DNA of 64,000 nt from Gorillibacterium timonense (GTDB lineage: Bacteria > Bacillota > Bacilli > Paenibacillales > NBRC-103111), in the NCBI RefSeq assembly GCF_001457415.1, contig NZ_LN881724.1:62001-126000 (forward strand), given 5' to 3'. Each line of letters starts with the position of its first letter. Within the stretch, counting starts at the first letter, position 1. Positions 30,003-39,470 of this stretch are shown one piece after another. The position numbers and the translations under genes were made by a program. Below the pieces are notes generated by a model. The model was not told the DNA's origin, did no database searches, and saw nothing but the letters and a program-made list of their open reading frames with translations.

Positions 30003-32942
30003 ATGAGCGGGAAGAAGCGGCGTTTTCATAAAGCAGGAAAATTCTTGACCGTGTGGCTGGCGATCGGACTTCTGATGCCTACCAGCGGTCACGTTCTCTA
30101 TGCAGAGGGATCGACGAAAACCGCAGCAAACGGACAGACGACCACCGCAAGCGAGCCGGATCTGACGGTTGCGCAAACGGGCATCGCCTATAGTCAATAT
30201 CTGAAGCAGTACAGCGCCATGCCACGCCCCAACCGGGAGATTGTCCTGGAGGCGGGAGAACCGGGTGTGGTGGAAGGAACCGATTTTAAGAAGCTGGAAA
30301 ACTATGAGGGCCAGTCGGGAACCTCTCTTTATACAGGAGAGACGGGAAAAGCGGAGTGGACCTTCCAGGTTGATGAGGAGGGTCTCTACAATATCTCGGC
30401 TCTCTATTTCCCCGTTGAGGGAAAAAGCTCGGCGATCGAACGCTCCCTGCTGATCGATGGGGCTACTCCCTTCGAGCAGGCCAAGTATTTGCAATTTGAT
30501 CGTGTCTGGGGCAATGAGAAGGATGCGGTAGAGCAAGACAACCAAGGCAATGACCTTCGTCCGAGACAGGTGGAGCATCCCGAATGGAGGGAAGGACTCC
30601 TCAAGGATTCGGATGGTTATGAGGTCGAACCGTTTCTCTTTTATTTCACGAAAGGGCAGCATACCTTGACGCTCGTCTCAACACGCGAGCCGATGGTCAT
30701 CTCCCAGATCAAGCTGTACCAGGAAGATTCGCCCCTGCCATACGAGAAAGTGCTCGAACAGGCGAAAGCGAATGGAATGACGGAAACGAGCGGTCAATCC
30801 ATTGTGATTGATGCGGAGAAGGCGATTGCCAAATCGTCTCCAACCTTGTATCCGCAAAGCGAGCGCTCCAGCTCCGCTGTCACCCCCTACAGTGCCTCTA
30901 AGGTACGCATTAACACCATCGGCGGCTACAACTGGCGTCTGCCGGGCCAATGGATCGAGTGGGAATTCGAGGTCACAGAAGACGGGCTGTACAACTTGTC
31001 GTTCAAGACGCAGCAGAACTTCGTCCGCGGTATTTACTCGACCCGCAAGCTGACCATCGACGGCAAAGTTCCCTTTGAAGAGGTGAAAGAGGTCGCCTTC
31101 AAGTACAAGAGCGGCTATCGCCTCGACAAGTTGGGCGGAGATGAGCCTTATCTGTTCCCGCTCATGAAGGGCAAGCATGTTCTCCGCATGGAAGCGACGC
31201 TGGGCGAGTTCGCCCCTCTGATCGATGATGTCAAAACCAGCCTTCTGAACCTGAACTCCATGTACCGGAAAATCCTGATGATCACCGGGTCCACGCCCGA
31301 TGAAGTCCGGGACTACCGACTGGAGATGCAAATTCCGGACCTTTTGACGACCTTTGAGACCGAAAAGGAACGCCTCCAGACGACGGCCAAGAAGCTCGTC
31401 GAGCTGTCCGGGCAGACCGGCGATCAGGATGCGCTCCTGAAGACGATGGTCCAGCAGCTGGATGAAATGATCAAGAAGCCGGAGACGATTCCCCGCCGGC
31501 TGACCGCCTACAAGACCAATACCGGCGGGCTCGGTACCTGGCTCCAGCAAGCTCGGGAAATGCCGCTGGAGTTCGACTCGATCTACATCACTTCGACGGA
31601 TAAGAAGCCGCCTACGAAGGGCATGAGCTTCTTCTCGAAGCTAAAGCATGAAGCAGGCACGTTCCTCTATTCCTTCTTCATCGATTACAGCCAGATCGGG
31701 AACGTTTCGGAGAACAGCGAGGATGCCAAATCGATCACGGTATGGATCGGTAGCGGTCGTGACCAAGCCAATACGATCAAAGCGATGATCGACGAATCCT
31801 TCACTCCGAAGACCGGTATCAGCGTAAACCTGAAGCTGGTCAATATGGGCACGTTGCTGCCCGCTACCTTGGCCGGCAAAGGCCCGGATGTCGCGATGCA
31901 GATCGGGAATGATCTTCCGGTCAACTATGCGATGCGAAACGCCGCAGCGGATCTGACCCAGTTCCCGGATTTCCAAGAGACAATCAAAGCCTTCCGGGAT
32001 AGCGCGATGGTTCCGTACACGTATCGCGACGGGGTGTATGCCTTGCCGGAAACCCAAACCTTTAACATGCTGTTCTACCGCAAGGACGTCCTTCAGGAGC
32101 TTGGCCTCAGCGTTCCGCAGACGTGGGATGATGTCGCCAACCTGCTCGCGGTTTTGAACAAGAACCATATGGATCTCGGGCTGCCCGTCGTCGCGCAGGC
32201 GCCGAACCAATGGACCAACCTGCAGCCGAACTCCATGCTTGCGACGCTGCTGTTCCAGAATGGCGGTCAATTCTACAAGAACGACGGGGAAGCCTCCGAT
32301 CTGGATTCAAAGATCGGCATCGAGGCGTTCAAGCAATGGACGGAGTATTACACCGATTACAAGCTGGAGCGCGAATATGACTTCGCGAACCGCTTCCGTA
32401 CCGGCCAGATGCCGATCGGCGTAGCCGACTATACGGTATACAATCAGCTCGTCGTCTTCGCGCCGGAAATCCGCGGCCTGTGGGGCTTTGCTCCTGTGCC
32501 GGGAACGCTCCAGGCGGACGGATCGATTCGCCGGGATGTCCCGGCCGGCGGCAGCGGCACGCTCATGCTCGAGCAGGCCAAGGATAAGGAATCGTCCTGG
32601 GAGTTCATGAAGTGGTGGACGAGCGAAGAAGCACAGACTTTGTTCGGCCGCGAAATGGAAGGACTTATGGGAGCGGCTGCTCGTTATCCGACCGCTAACA
32701 TCAACGCGCTCGACAGCCTGCCTTGGCCGACGGAAGACTACAACAACCTGAAAGCCCAGTTCGAATGGGTTCGCGGCGTTCCGGAAGTTCCCGGCGGTTA
32801 CTTTACCGGCCGACATCTCTTCAATGCCTTCTATAAAACCGTTGTCGGTCAAAAAGAGGCGCGAGAGACACTCATGGACTACATTCAGTACATCAACGAC
32901 GAAATCCGCAACAAGCGGGAAGAGTTTAACATTACGCCGTAA
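30003..32942 (+). CDS. Secreted fusion: two carbohydrate-binding-like modules plus solute-binding domain
   Basis: 979 residues from the ATG at 30003 (AGGGGG site). Signal peptide to about residue 35 without a lipobox Cys. Two jelly-roll-like modules follow, about 70-250 and 275-420. Each has a WxFxVxExGLYNxS core (AEWTFQVDEEGLYNIS; IEWEFEVTEDGLYNLS), a later xLxIDGxxPFE motif and a KGxHxLxxxxT end. A charged helical linker (420-565) leads to a complete family 1 solute-binding domain (SITVWIGSGRDQANTIKAMI, GKGPDVAMQIGND, LPETQTFNMLFYRKDVL, VPAGGSGTLMLEQAKDKESS). It precedes two permease genes by 14 bases. Presumably a surface protein holding polysaccharide while delivering oligomers; this is inference. 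Confidence 0.85.
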   Translation: MSGKKRRFHKAGKFLTVWLAIGLLMPTSGHVLYAEGSTKTAANGQTTTASEPDLTVAQTGIAYSQYLKQYSAMPRPNREIVLEAGEPGVVEGTDFKKLENYEGQSGTSLYTGETGKAEWTFQVDEEGLYNISALYFPVEGKSSAIERSLLIDGATPFEQAKYLQFDRVWGNEKDAVEQDNQGNDLRPRQVEHPEWREGLLKDSDGYEVEPFLFYFTKGQHTLTLVSTREPMVISQIKLYQEDSPLPYEKVLEQAKANGMTETSGQSIVIDAEKAIAKSSPTLYPQSERSSSAVTPYSASKVRINTIGGYNWRLPGQWIEWEFEVTEDGLYNLSFKTQQNFVRGIYSTRKLTIDGKVPFEEVKEVAFKYKSGYRLDKLGGDEPYLFPLMKGKHVLRMEATLGEFAPLIDDVKTSLLNLNSMYRKILMITGSTPDEVRDYRLEMQIPDLLTTFETEKERLQTTAKKLVELSGQTGDQDALLKTMVQQLDEMIKKPETIPRRLTAYKTNTGGLGTWLQQAREMPLEFDSIYITSTDKKPPTKGMSFFSKLKHEAGTFLYSFFIDYSQIGNVSENSEDAKSITVWIGSGRDQANTIKAMIDESFTPKTGISVNLKLVNMGTLLPATLAGKGPDVAMQIGNDLPVNYAMRNAAADLTQFPDFQETIKAFRDSAMVPYTYRDGVYALPETQTFNMLFYRKDVLQELGLSVPQTWDDVANLLAVLNKNHMDLGLPVVAQAPNQWTNLQPNSMLATLLFQNGGQFYKNDGEASDLDSKIGIEAFKQWTEYYTDYKLEREYDFANRFRTGQMPIGVADYTVYNQLVVFAPEIRGLWGFAPVPGTLQADGSIRRDVPAGGSGTLMLEQAKDKESSWEFMKWWTSEEAQTLFGREMEGLMGAAARYPTANINALDSLPWPTEDYNNLKAQFEWVRGVPEVPGGYFTGRHLFNAFYKTVVGQKEARETLMDYIQYINDEIRNKREEFNITP

Positions 32943-32956
32943 GGAGGACCGCGACG

Positions 32957-33922
32957 ATGGCATCCACCAATACCCCGTTAGGCAAGAGCGGTCAGCCCGC
33001 CGGCCGTTCGCTTGGAGCCCGCACCTGGTGGCAGCAAAAGCTGCACGAAATGAAGGTCAACAAGCATTCGTACGCTCTCATGGCACCGTATATGATTCTG
33101 TTCAGCATCTTTACGGTTCTGCCAGTTATCATTTCGATCATTCTCAGCTTTACCTACTTTAATATGCTGGAGTTCCCCCGGTTTATCGGCTGGCAGAACT
33201 ATACGAGGCTGTTTCTTGAGGACGATGTCTTCATCATCGCTCTTAAGAACACGCTGCTGCTGGCCATCATTACCGGTCCGGTCAGCTATATCGCTTGCTT
33301 TGTCTTCGCATGGATCATCAATGAGCTCTCCCCGAAGCTTCGGGCGCTCATGACGTTGATTTTCTATGCCCCGTCTATCTCCGGTAACGTCTTCTTTATC
33401 TGGTTAATCATCTTCTCGGGTGACCGATACGGGATTGCGAACGGATTTCTGATCAAATACGGCTTCATTCTGGAGCCGATCCTGTGGCTCAAGACCGAAG
33501 GCTACATCCTGCCGATCATCATCATCGTTCAATTGTGGCTCAGTCTCGGTACGGGCTTCCTGGCCTTCATCGCAGGTCTGCAAACCGTCGACCGTACGCT
33601 CTATGAAGCGGGAGCGGTGGACGGCATCAAGAATCGTTGGCAGGAGCTGTGGTTCATCACCCTTCCTTCCATGCGGCCGCAGCTCATGTTCGGTGCTGTC
33701 ATTCAGCTGACCGCATCCTTTGCCGTAGCCGATGTGTCCATCGCGCTGGCCGGCTTCCCAAGCGTAAACTACGCCGGGGAAACCATCGTTACTCACTTGA
33801 TTGACTTCGGTACGACCCGCTTTGAAATGGGATACGCCTCCGCGATCGCGACGGTGCTCTTCCTGCTCATGGTCGGCACCAACATCCTAGTCCAAAAACT
33901 TCTTCGCAAGGTGGGTGAATAA
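32957..33922 (+). CDS. Sugar ABC transporter permease (MalF type), first pair
   Basis: 321 residues, with an AAGGAGG site. Six transmembrane helices after a cytoplasmic N-terminal stretch of about 45 residues. The EAA loop that docks the ATPase is EAGAVDGIKNRWQELWFITLPS. Together with the next gene it forms one heterodimeric channel. The binding domain of the preceding 979-aa protein is its probable partner. Confidence 0.93.
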   Translation: MASTNTPLGKSGQPAGRSLGARTWWQQKLHEMKVNKHSYALMAPYMILFSIFTVLPVIISIILSFTYFNMLEFPRFIGWQNYTRLFLEDDVFIIALKNTLLLAIITGPVSYIACFVFAWIINELSPKLRALMTLIFYAPSISGNVFFIWLIIFSGDRYGIANGFLIKYGFILEPILWLKTEGYILPIIIIVQLWLSLGTGFLAFIAGLQTVDRTLYEAGAVDGIKNRWQELWFITLPSMRPQLMFGAVIQLTASFAVADVSIALAGFPSVNYAGETIVTHLIDFGTTRFEMGYASAIATVLFLLMVGTNILVQKLLRKVGE

Positions 33923-33925
33923 CAC

Positions 33926-34801
33926 ATGAAGAACCTGTCAATCCGGATGCTGCTTCCTCAAAAACGGGTGAACCGGTCCTTCATGGGCAGCTTTTCGTTG
34001 TTTGTGCTGCTCCTTGCTGTCGGTTCCTTTATGGCTTTGCCGCTCGTTTATGCGATTAACAATGCTTTCAAGCCGCTGGACGAGATCTTCCTGTTCCCGC
34101 CCCGGCTGTTCGTCCGCAACCCCACGATGAACAACTTCTCGGACCTGATGAACCTGCTCAGCCAGTCTTGGGTTCCGTTCTCTCGGTACATCTTCAACAC
34201 GGTGTTCATTACCGGTATGGGCATCTTGGGCCACGTCGTTCTGGCGTCGGCCGCAGCGTATCCGCTTGCCAAGCATCAATTTCCGGGCAAAGCGATCCTG
34301 TTCCAGATCGTCGTCCTGTCCCTGATGTTCACTCCAGCCGTTACCGCTACGCCGAACTACATGATCATGTCGTGGCTCGGCATGGTGGATACTTACTGGG
34401 CCGTGATTATCCCGGCTTTCGCCTATTCGCTCGGCCTCTACCTCATGAAGCAGTTCATGGAGCAGATCCCCGACGCGATCCTGGAAGCCGCCAAGATTGA
34501 CGGCGCGAGCGAATATCGGATCTTTTGGAAGATCGTTATGCCAAACGTTAAGCCGGCGTGGATGACGCTCATCATCCTGCTGTTCCAGATGCTGTGGGGC
34601 AGCGATGGCAACGGCTTTATCCAGAGTGAGCAGCTGAAGACGCTGCACTTTGCCGCGAACCAGATCATTCAGGGCGGCATTGCCCGTGCGGGAGCGGGAG
34701 CTGCCGTGGCGCTTATCCTGATGAGCGTTCCGATCACGCTGTTCGTCTTCTCGCAAAGTCAAATCATCGAAACGATGGCCACATCCGGCATGAAGGAATA
34801 G
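33926..34801 (+). CDS. Sugar ABC transporter permease (MalG type), first pair
   Basis: 291 residues, six helices, EAA loop EAAKIDGASEYRIFWKIVMPN. The ATG lies 3 bases after the stop of the MalF-type gene. The C-terminal half contains QSEQLKTLHFAANQI, typical of oligosaccharide permeases in this group. The ATPase must come from elsewhere in the genome (an MsmK-like shared subunit is the usual arrangement). Confidence 0.93.
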   Translation: MKNLSIRMLLPQKRVNRSFMGSFSLFVLLLAVGSFMALPLVYAINNAFKPLDEIFLFPPRLFVRNPTMNNFSDLMNLLSQSWVPFSRYIFNTVFITGMGILGHVVLASAAAYPLAKHQFPGKAILFQIVVLSLMFTPAVTATPNYMIMSWLGMVDTYWAVIIPAFAYSLGLYLMKQFMEQIPDAILEAAKIDGASEYRIFWKIVMPNVKPAWMTLIILLFQMLWGSDGNGFIQSEQLKTLHFAANQIIQGGIARAGAGAAVALILMSVPITLFVFSQSQIIETMATSGMKE

Positions 34802-34807
34802 GAGGGA

Positions 34808-36271
34808 ATGCAGTTGACAGCGAAAAAATGGCTTCTCTCGATGGCAGCGGCTTCTCTGCTGTTTACAGCGGGTGCGGTGCCGGCGCAAGCAGCATCGAAG
34901 GCTCCCTACGAGAGCTATAATTACGGGTATTACATCGAAGCGTTGCCGGCGCCTGCCGCCTACCTTCCATCATTCTCCCTGTCGGGAGATGACCTCGGCA
35001 TCGGCAGCTTTGTCGAGCCGAATGATCTGTATACCACCGAAGCGGGGGTCACGTACCTCCTCGACAGCGGAAATGCCCGCATCGTCATCATCGGCGCAGA
35101 TTGGAAGCTGATCAAGGAGATCACGGGCTTTGACAACAACGGCAAAGCGGACGGCTTTAAAAAACCATCCGGCATCTTTGTCGACCAGGATGGCGATCTC
35201 TACGTCGCCGATACCGACAATCAGCGCGTCGTCGTGCTGGACCCAGACGGTAAACTGGTGAAGATTGTCCAAGAGCCCAAATCGGACATTTTGGCCGAGG
35301 GCTTCAAGTTTGTTCCACTCAAAGTTACCGTAGACAAGGCGAAACGGATATTCGTCGTCGCCCAAGGCGTCTACGAAGGCATCATGCAGTTCGATGAGAA
35401 GGGCGAGTTCCTCGGGTATGCGGGAACGATTAAGGTTCAGCGCGATTACGGCGACTACATCTGGAGGCGGCTGTCCACCAAGGCGCAGAAAGCTCAGATG
35501 ACGCTCTTCATTCCAACGGAATTCTCCAACCTGGACATCGATCATAAGGGCTTCGTGTATGCGACCAACATCGATACCGGCTCCGAGCAGCCGATCAAGC
35601 GGCTCAACCCTTCGGGAGCTGACGTGCTAAAGCGCTACGGTTATTTCGCCGTCGCGGGGGACGTTTATTACCGAAGAGCGGTTGGCCCTTCTAAATTTGT
35701 CGATATCAAAGTGCTTGGCGATGGCATGTACAGCGCCCTCGACTCCACGCAAGGCCGGGTCTTCACGTATGACAATGAAGGCGACCTGCTCTATGTGTTC
35801 GGCGGCAAAGGCAACCAGCTTGGGACGTTGAAGACGCCGGTGGCCGTTGAGAAATCCGGCGAGAGCATGATCGTACTCGACCGCGGCAAGTCCAATCTGG
35901 TCGTTTACGAGCCGACGATCTTCGGGAAGCACGTCAATGAAGCGATCAAGCATCACTACGCTGGAGATGACGGAGAAGCGGTCGCCAGCTGGCAAGAGGT
36001 GCTGAAGCTGAATGCGAACTACGACATCGCTTATAACGGGATCGGGAAGGCGAAGCTGCTTGAGAAAGACAACAAGAAAGCGATGGAGTACTTTAAGCTC
36101 GGGATGGACCGTAAAAACTATTCCGTTGCCTTCAAACGGTATCGCACCGAAGTCTTGAAAGAGAATTTCGGAACGTACATGACCGTGTTCATCGTGTTGG
36201 TAGTCGGCATCCTGATCGCCCGCCCGTTGTTGAAATGGAGAAGAAGGAGGGTGACGAACCGTGCTGCGTGA
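34808..36271 (+). CDS. Exported beta-propeller (NHL-like) and TPR protein with C-terminal membrane anchor
   Basis: 487 residues. Signal peptide to about residue 29 (ends AQAA), then NHL-type propeller blades through about residue 360 (GIFVDQDGDLYVADTDNQRV, LDIDHKGFVYATNIDTGS, VDIKVLGDGMYSALDSTQGR). A TPR-like pair follows at about 375-445 (AVASWQEVLKLNANYDIAYN, GKAKLLEKDNKKAMEYFKLG), then one transmembrane helix near 455-475 and a basic tail. The propeller would face outside. It overlaps the next gene by 11 bases and belongs to the transporter operon. Role unknown; a scaffold for the transport complex is a guess. Confidence 0.8.
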   Translation: MQLTAKKWLLSMAAASLLFTAGAVPAQAASKAPYESYNYGYYIEALPAPAAYLPSFSLSGDDLGIGSFVEPNDLYTTEAGVTYLLDSGNARIVIIGADWKLIKEITGFDNNGKADGFKKPSGIFVDQDGDLYVADTDNQRVVVLDPDGKLVKIVQEPKSDILAEGFKFVPLKVTVDKAKRIFVVAQGVYEGIMQFDEKGEFLGYAGTIKVQRDYGDYIWRRLSTKAQKAQMTLFIPTEFSNLDIDHKGFVYATNIDTGSEQPIKRLNPSGADVLKRYGYFAVAGDVYYRRAVGPSKFVDIKVLGDGMYSALDSTQGRVFTYDNEGDLLYVFGGKGNQLGTLKTPVAVEKSGESMIVLDRGKSNLVVYEPTIFGKHVNEAIKHHYAGDDGEAVASWQEVLKLNANYDIAYNGIGKAKLLEKDNKKAMEYFKLGMDRKNYSVAFKRYRTEVLKENFGTYMTVFIVLVVGILIARPLLKWRRRRVTNRAA

Positions 36272-36881
36272 TTTTGTATCTTTTCCGCTTCATTTGATCG
36301 TTCATCCGTTTGATGGCTTCTGGGATATGAAGTTCGAAAAGAGGGGCAAGCTGAAGGTCGCGCTGACGCTGATCTTCCTGACCTTCCTTGCCATCGTCGT
36401 CCAGAAGCAGTTTGCGGGATTTTTGGTAAACTTCAACGATCCGCGCCAATTGAACAACCTGAATGAACTGATCTACCTCGTATTGCCGTTCTTCCTTTGG
36501 TGCATCGCCAACTGGTCGGTGACGACTCTCCTGGAAGGGGAGGGCAAGTTCAGTGAGATCGTGATGGCGTCTTCTTACTCCCTCGTCCCGATCGTGCTGA
36601 TTTATTTTCCGATGACCCTCGTCAGCCGCTTTATGGCCCAGGAGGAGACAGCCTTCTACTATCTCCTGAACTCGATAGCGGGCATCTGGTTTGTTCTGCT
36701 GCTGTTTGTCGGGATCATGACGGTCCATCAATACAGCGCGAGCAAGACGATCATCACGATGATTCTGAGTGTAATCGTCATGGTTATCATCGTCTTCCTA
36801 GGTGCGCTGGTATTCAGTATGATTCAGCAGATTTACGAGTTTATCATGAACATTTACCGTGAACTAATCTTCCGGACCTAA
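36261..36881 (+). CDS. Yip1-domain integral membrane protein
   Basis: 206 residues, GTG start at 36261 with AAGGAGG upstream. A conserved-looking N-terminus (LRDFVSFPLHLIVHPFDGFW) precedes five hydrophobic helices, with the YIP1 pattern FFLWCIANWSVTTLLEGEGK and ASSYSLVPIVLIYFPMTL. The gene is locked between the propeller and DUF5696 genes inside a sugar transport operon, and overlaps the former. Function unknown. It could be an assembly or stability factor for the membrane complex. Confidence 0.8.
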   Translation: MLRDFVSFPLHLIVHPFDGFWDMKFEKRGKLKVALTLIFLTFLAIVVQKQFAGFLVNFNDPRQLNNLNELIYLVLPFFLWCIANWSVTTLLEGEGKFSEIVMASSYSLVPIVLIYFPMTLVSRFMAQEETAFYYLLNSIAGIWFVLLLFVGIMTVHQYSASKTIITMILSVIVMVIIVFLGALVFSMIQQIYEFIMNIYRELIFRT

Positions 36882-36896
36882 AGGAGGCCGCACCCT

Positions 36897-39470
36897 GTGA
36901 CCAAGCGAAAAATCGGAATGCTGGTGCTGGCCTGCACCCTCATCCTCGTCATCGCCGGCATCATCTATACCAAAAATGTAGGTGCTCCCGCTGTTTCGGC
37001 ATCCGCCTATACGAAGGATTCCGCCGAGCTTGCTCCTGGTAAGGAGCTTGTGAAGCTTACGAGCTCGACGGCAGGCGTACCAGGCATGGACCTCGTAGCC
37101 GACAATGCCAGCTACAGCCTGTACTTCCAATCGGAAACGACGGAGATCGCCGTTCTCGACAAGAAGAGCGGACAAATCTGGTACAGCAACCCACCGGATC
37201 GCAACGAAGATGCGAAGGCCTCTCCGTTCGAGAAGGGAGTCTTGTCCTCCCAAATCGTCCTGTCTTTTCGAGATACGCTCGGAACGCTGGACACCTACTC
37301 CAATTACGCTCAAAGCATTGAGAAGAAGCAATTCAAGGTAGAGAGCATCGAGGGCGGCATTCGGGTGACATACACGCTCGGCGATATGTCGCTCGGTATC
37401 GATGCCTTGCCCAAGTACATTACGAAGGAGCGATTGGAAGAGAAGGTGCTGTCCAAGCTCGACAAATCGCTCTCCACTTATGTCTCACAGCGGTATTATC
37501 CGAGTAAAGCGGACGAGAACGTTCTTGAGCGTCTCGACGATCAAGTCAAGAAACAGCTCGTTCTGAACAAAATGCTGGATGCCTTCACAAAGGCCGGTTA
37601 TACCGAGGAGGATCTGGCTGCCGACAACGAAGCGCATGGCGCTGCCTCCGGAGCCGATTCCTCCAAGCCGAAGTTCACCGTTCCGCTCGAATACAAGCTG
37701 GATGATACGGGCTTGACGGCCACCGTTCCTGTCGGGCGCATCGAAGAGAGCAGCAGCCATCGCATTCGCACCATCGACGTGCTGCCCTACTTCGGAGCCG
37801 CCGGCTTGCAGGATCAAGGGTACATGCTCGTTCCCGATGGCATGGGAAGCCTCATCCACCTGAACAATGGCAAGATCAAGGAAGAGAAATACGTGCAGCA
37901 GGTGTACGGCACCGACTTGAACGACAACAGCCGCAACCGCGGACAGGTTACGGAAAGCGCCAAGATGCCTGTGTACGGCTTGAAGAAGGGAGACGGAGCC
38001 TGGTTTGCCGTGATCGAGCAAGGAGATGCGCTCGCAAGCATCGCGGCAGATGTCAGCGGGAAGGTTAATTCCTTCAATCATGCTTACAGCACCTTCGCGG
38101 TCCGCGGGGAGGATGAACTGGAGCTGTATACCGGCAACACGGTCCAACAGATCGACATGCTCGGCAATAAGCTGTACAGCGGTGACATCCGCGTCCACTT
38201 CAGCTTTCTCTCGGGAGAGGAAGCCAGTTATTCCGGTATGGCGCGGTACTATCAAAATCTGCTGGTTAGCGAGAACAAGCTTCAAGCATTGACTGAAGAA
38301 AACTCGCTTCCGTTCTATCTGGATATCCTTGGCACGATCGACAAGCGCTCCTTCTTCCTCGGCGTTCCTTATCAATCGGTCGAGTCCATGACCACCTTCG
38401 ATCAGGCGGGGACGATCGCCGATCAGTTGGGAAAAGACGGCATCACGAACCTGCAAATGAGGCTGACGGGCTGGTTCAACAAGGGTATCAACCACAAAAC
38501 GCCGACCAAAGTCAAGATCGACAGCGCCGCTGGAAGCAAGAAGGAGCTCGTGGAGCTTTCCGACAAGCTGAAGGCGATGGGTGGCGCGTTGTATCCGGAC
38601 GTCGCGCTTCAACTGGTCTACCACGACGATTCGAAATTCACTCCGGCTTCGGACGCCTCTCGCTTTGTGACGCGGGATGTCTCGATGCTCGCCAAATATG
38701 ACCGGGCGACAAACCGAATGAATGATTATTACGGTTCGTATTACTTGCTCTCCCCGTCCAAGCTTCCTTCTTTTACCGAGAGATTCTCTTCCTCGTACAA
38801 GAAGCTCGGACTTTCCAACTTGAGCCTCCGGGATCTCGGCAGCACGTTGAACTCGGATTACCGGAACAGCCGCGTTATGTTCCGAGAAACCTCGAAGGCA
38901 ATCGTGTCGGAGCAGCTCGGCAAGCTGGAGACGGCTTATCCGAACCTGATGGTATCCGGGGCTAATTCCTATGCTTGGGAATATGCCCGTCATCTCATCG
39001 ACGTCCCCACTTCCACGAGCAGCTTCAATCTGGCGGATGAGGAAGTTCCGTTCTATCAGATGGTCATCCACGGCTATGCCGACTACACCGGCGAGGCGAT
39101 CAACCTTTCCGATGAGCAGGACCTGTCGAAACAGCTTCTTCGCTCCATTGAGCTTGGAACCGCGCCTCACTTCCTGTGGACGTACAAGGATTCCTCGGAT
39201 TTGAAGCTGACCCGCTATGACGATCGTTTCGCCTCGACGTATACGAACTGGTACGACCAGGCCATTGAGATGTATAAGAAGGCGGACGGTGTACTCGGCA
39301 AGCTGCAAACGAAGAAGATCGTCGATCACGTTCGCCACGAGGAAGGCGTCGTGGAAGTGAAATACGAGGGGGGAACCTCCGTCTTCGTCAATTACACCGA
39401 GAAGCCCGTTACCGTGGATGGAGTCCAAGTGAACGCTCTCGATTATGCGGTAGGCGGTGATCGCAAATGA
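36897..39470 (+). CDS. DUF5696-type membrane-anchored protein
   Basis: 857 residues, GTG start after AAAGGAGG. N-terminal signal anchor (residues about 7-25), the rest extracellular. It resembles proteins with DUF5696, commonly found beside sugar permeases in Paenibacillaceae. The middle (about 440-760) has the look of a TIM-barrel glycosidase (PFYLDILGTIDKRSFFLGVP, LQMRLTGWFNKGINHKTPTK, GGALYPDVALQLVYHDD, ANSYAWEYARHLIDVP), but I cannot point to catalytic residues with certainty. The stop overlaps the next permease start (ATGA). A surface hydrolase or glycan-binding role is possible. Confidence 0.78.
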   Translation: MTKRKIGMLVLACTLILVIAGIIYTKNVGAPAVSASAYTKDSAELAPGKELVKLTSSTAGVPGMDLVADNASYSLYFQSETTEIAVLDKKSGQIWYSNPPDRNEDAKASPFEKGVLSSQIVLSFRDTLGTLDTYSNYAQSIEKKQFKVESIEGGIRVTYTLGDMSLGIDALPKYITKERLEEKVLSKLDKSLSTYVSQRYYPSKADENVLERLDDQVKKQLVLNKMLDAFTKAGYTEEDLAADNEAHGAASGADSSKPKFTVPLEYKLDDTGLTATVPVGRIEESSSHRIRTIDVLPYFGAAGLQDQGYMLVPDGMGSLIHLNNGKIKEEKYVQQVYGTDLNDNSRNRGQVTESAKMPVYGLKKGDGAWFAVIEQGDALASIAADVSGKVNSFNHAYSTFAVRGEDELELYTGNTVQQIDMLGNKLYSGDIRVHFSFLSGEEASYSGMARYYQNLLVSENKLQALTEENSLPFYLDILGTIDKRSFFLGVPYQSVESMTTFDQAGTIADQLGKDGITNLQMRLTGWFNKGINHKTPTKVKIDSAAGSKKELVELSDKLKAMGGALYPDVALQLVYHDDSKFTPASDASRFVTRDVSMLAKYDRATNRMNDYYGSYYLLSPSKLPSFTERFSSSYKKLGLSNLSLRDLGSTLNSDYRNSRVMFRETSKAIVSEQLGKLETAYPNLMVSGANSYAWEYARHLIDVPTSTSSFNLADEEVPFYQMVIHGYADYTGEAINLSDEQDLSKQLLRSIELGTAPHFLWTYKDSSDLKLTRYDDRFASTYTNWYDQAIEMYKKADGVLGKLQTKKIVDHVRHEEGVVEVKYEGGTSVFVNYTEKPVTVDGVQVNALDYAVGGDRK

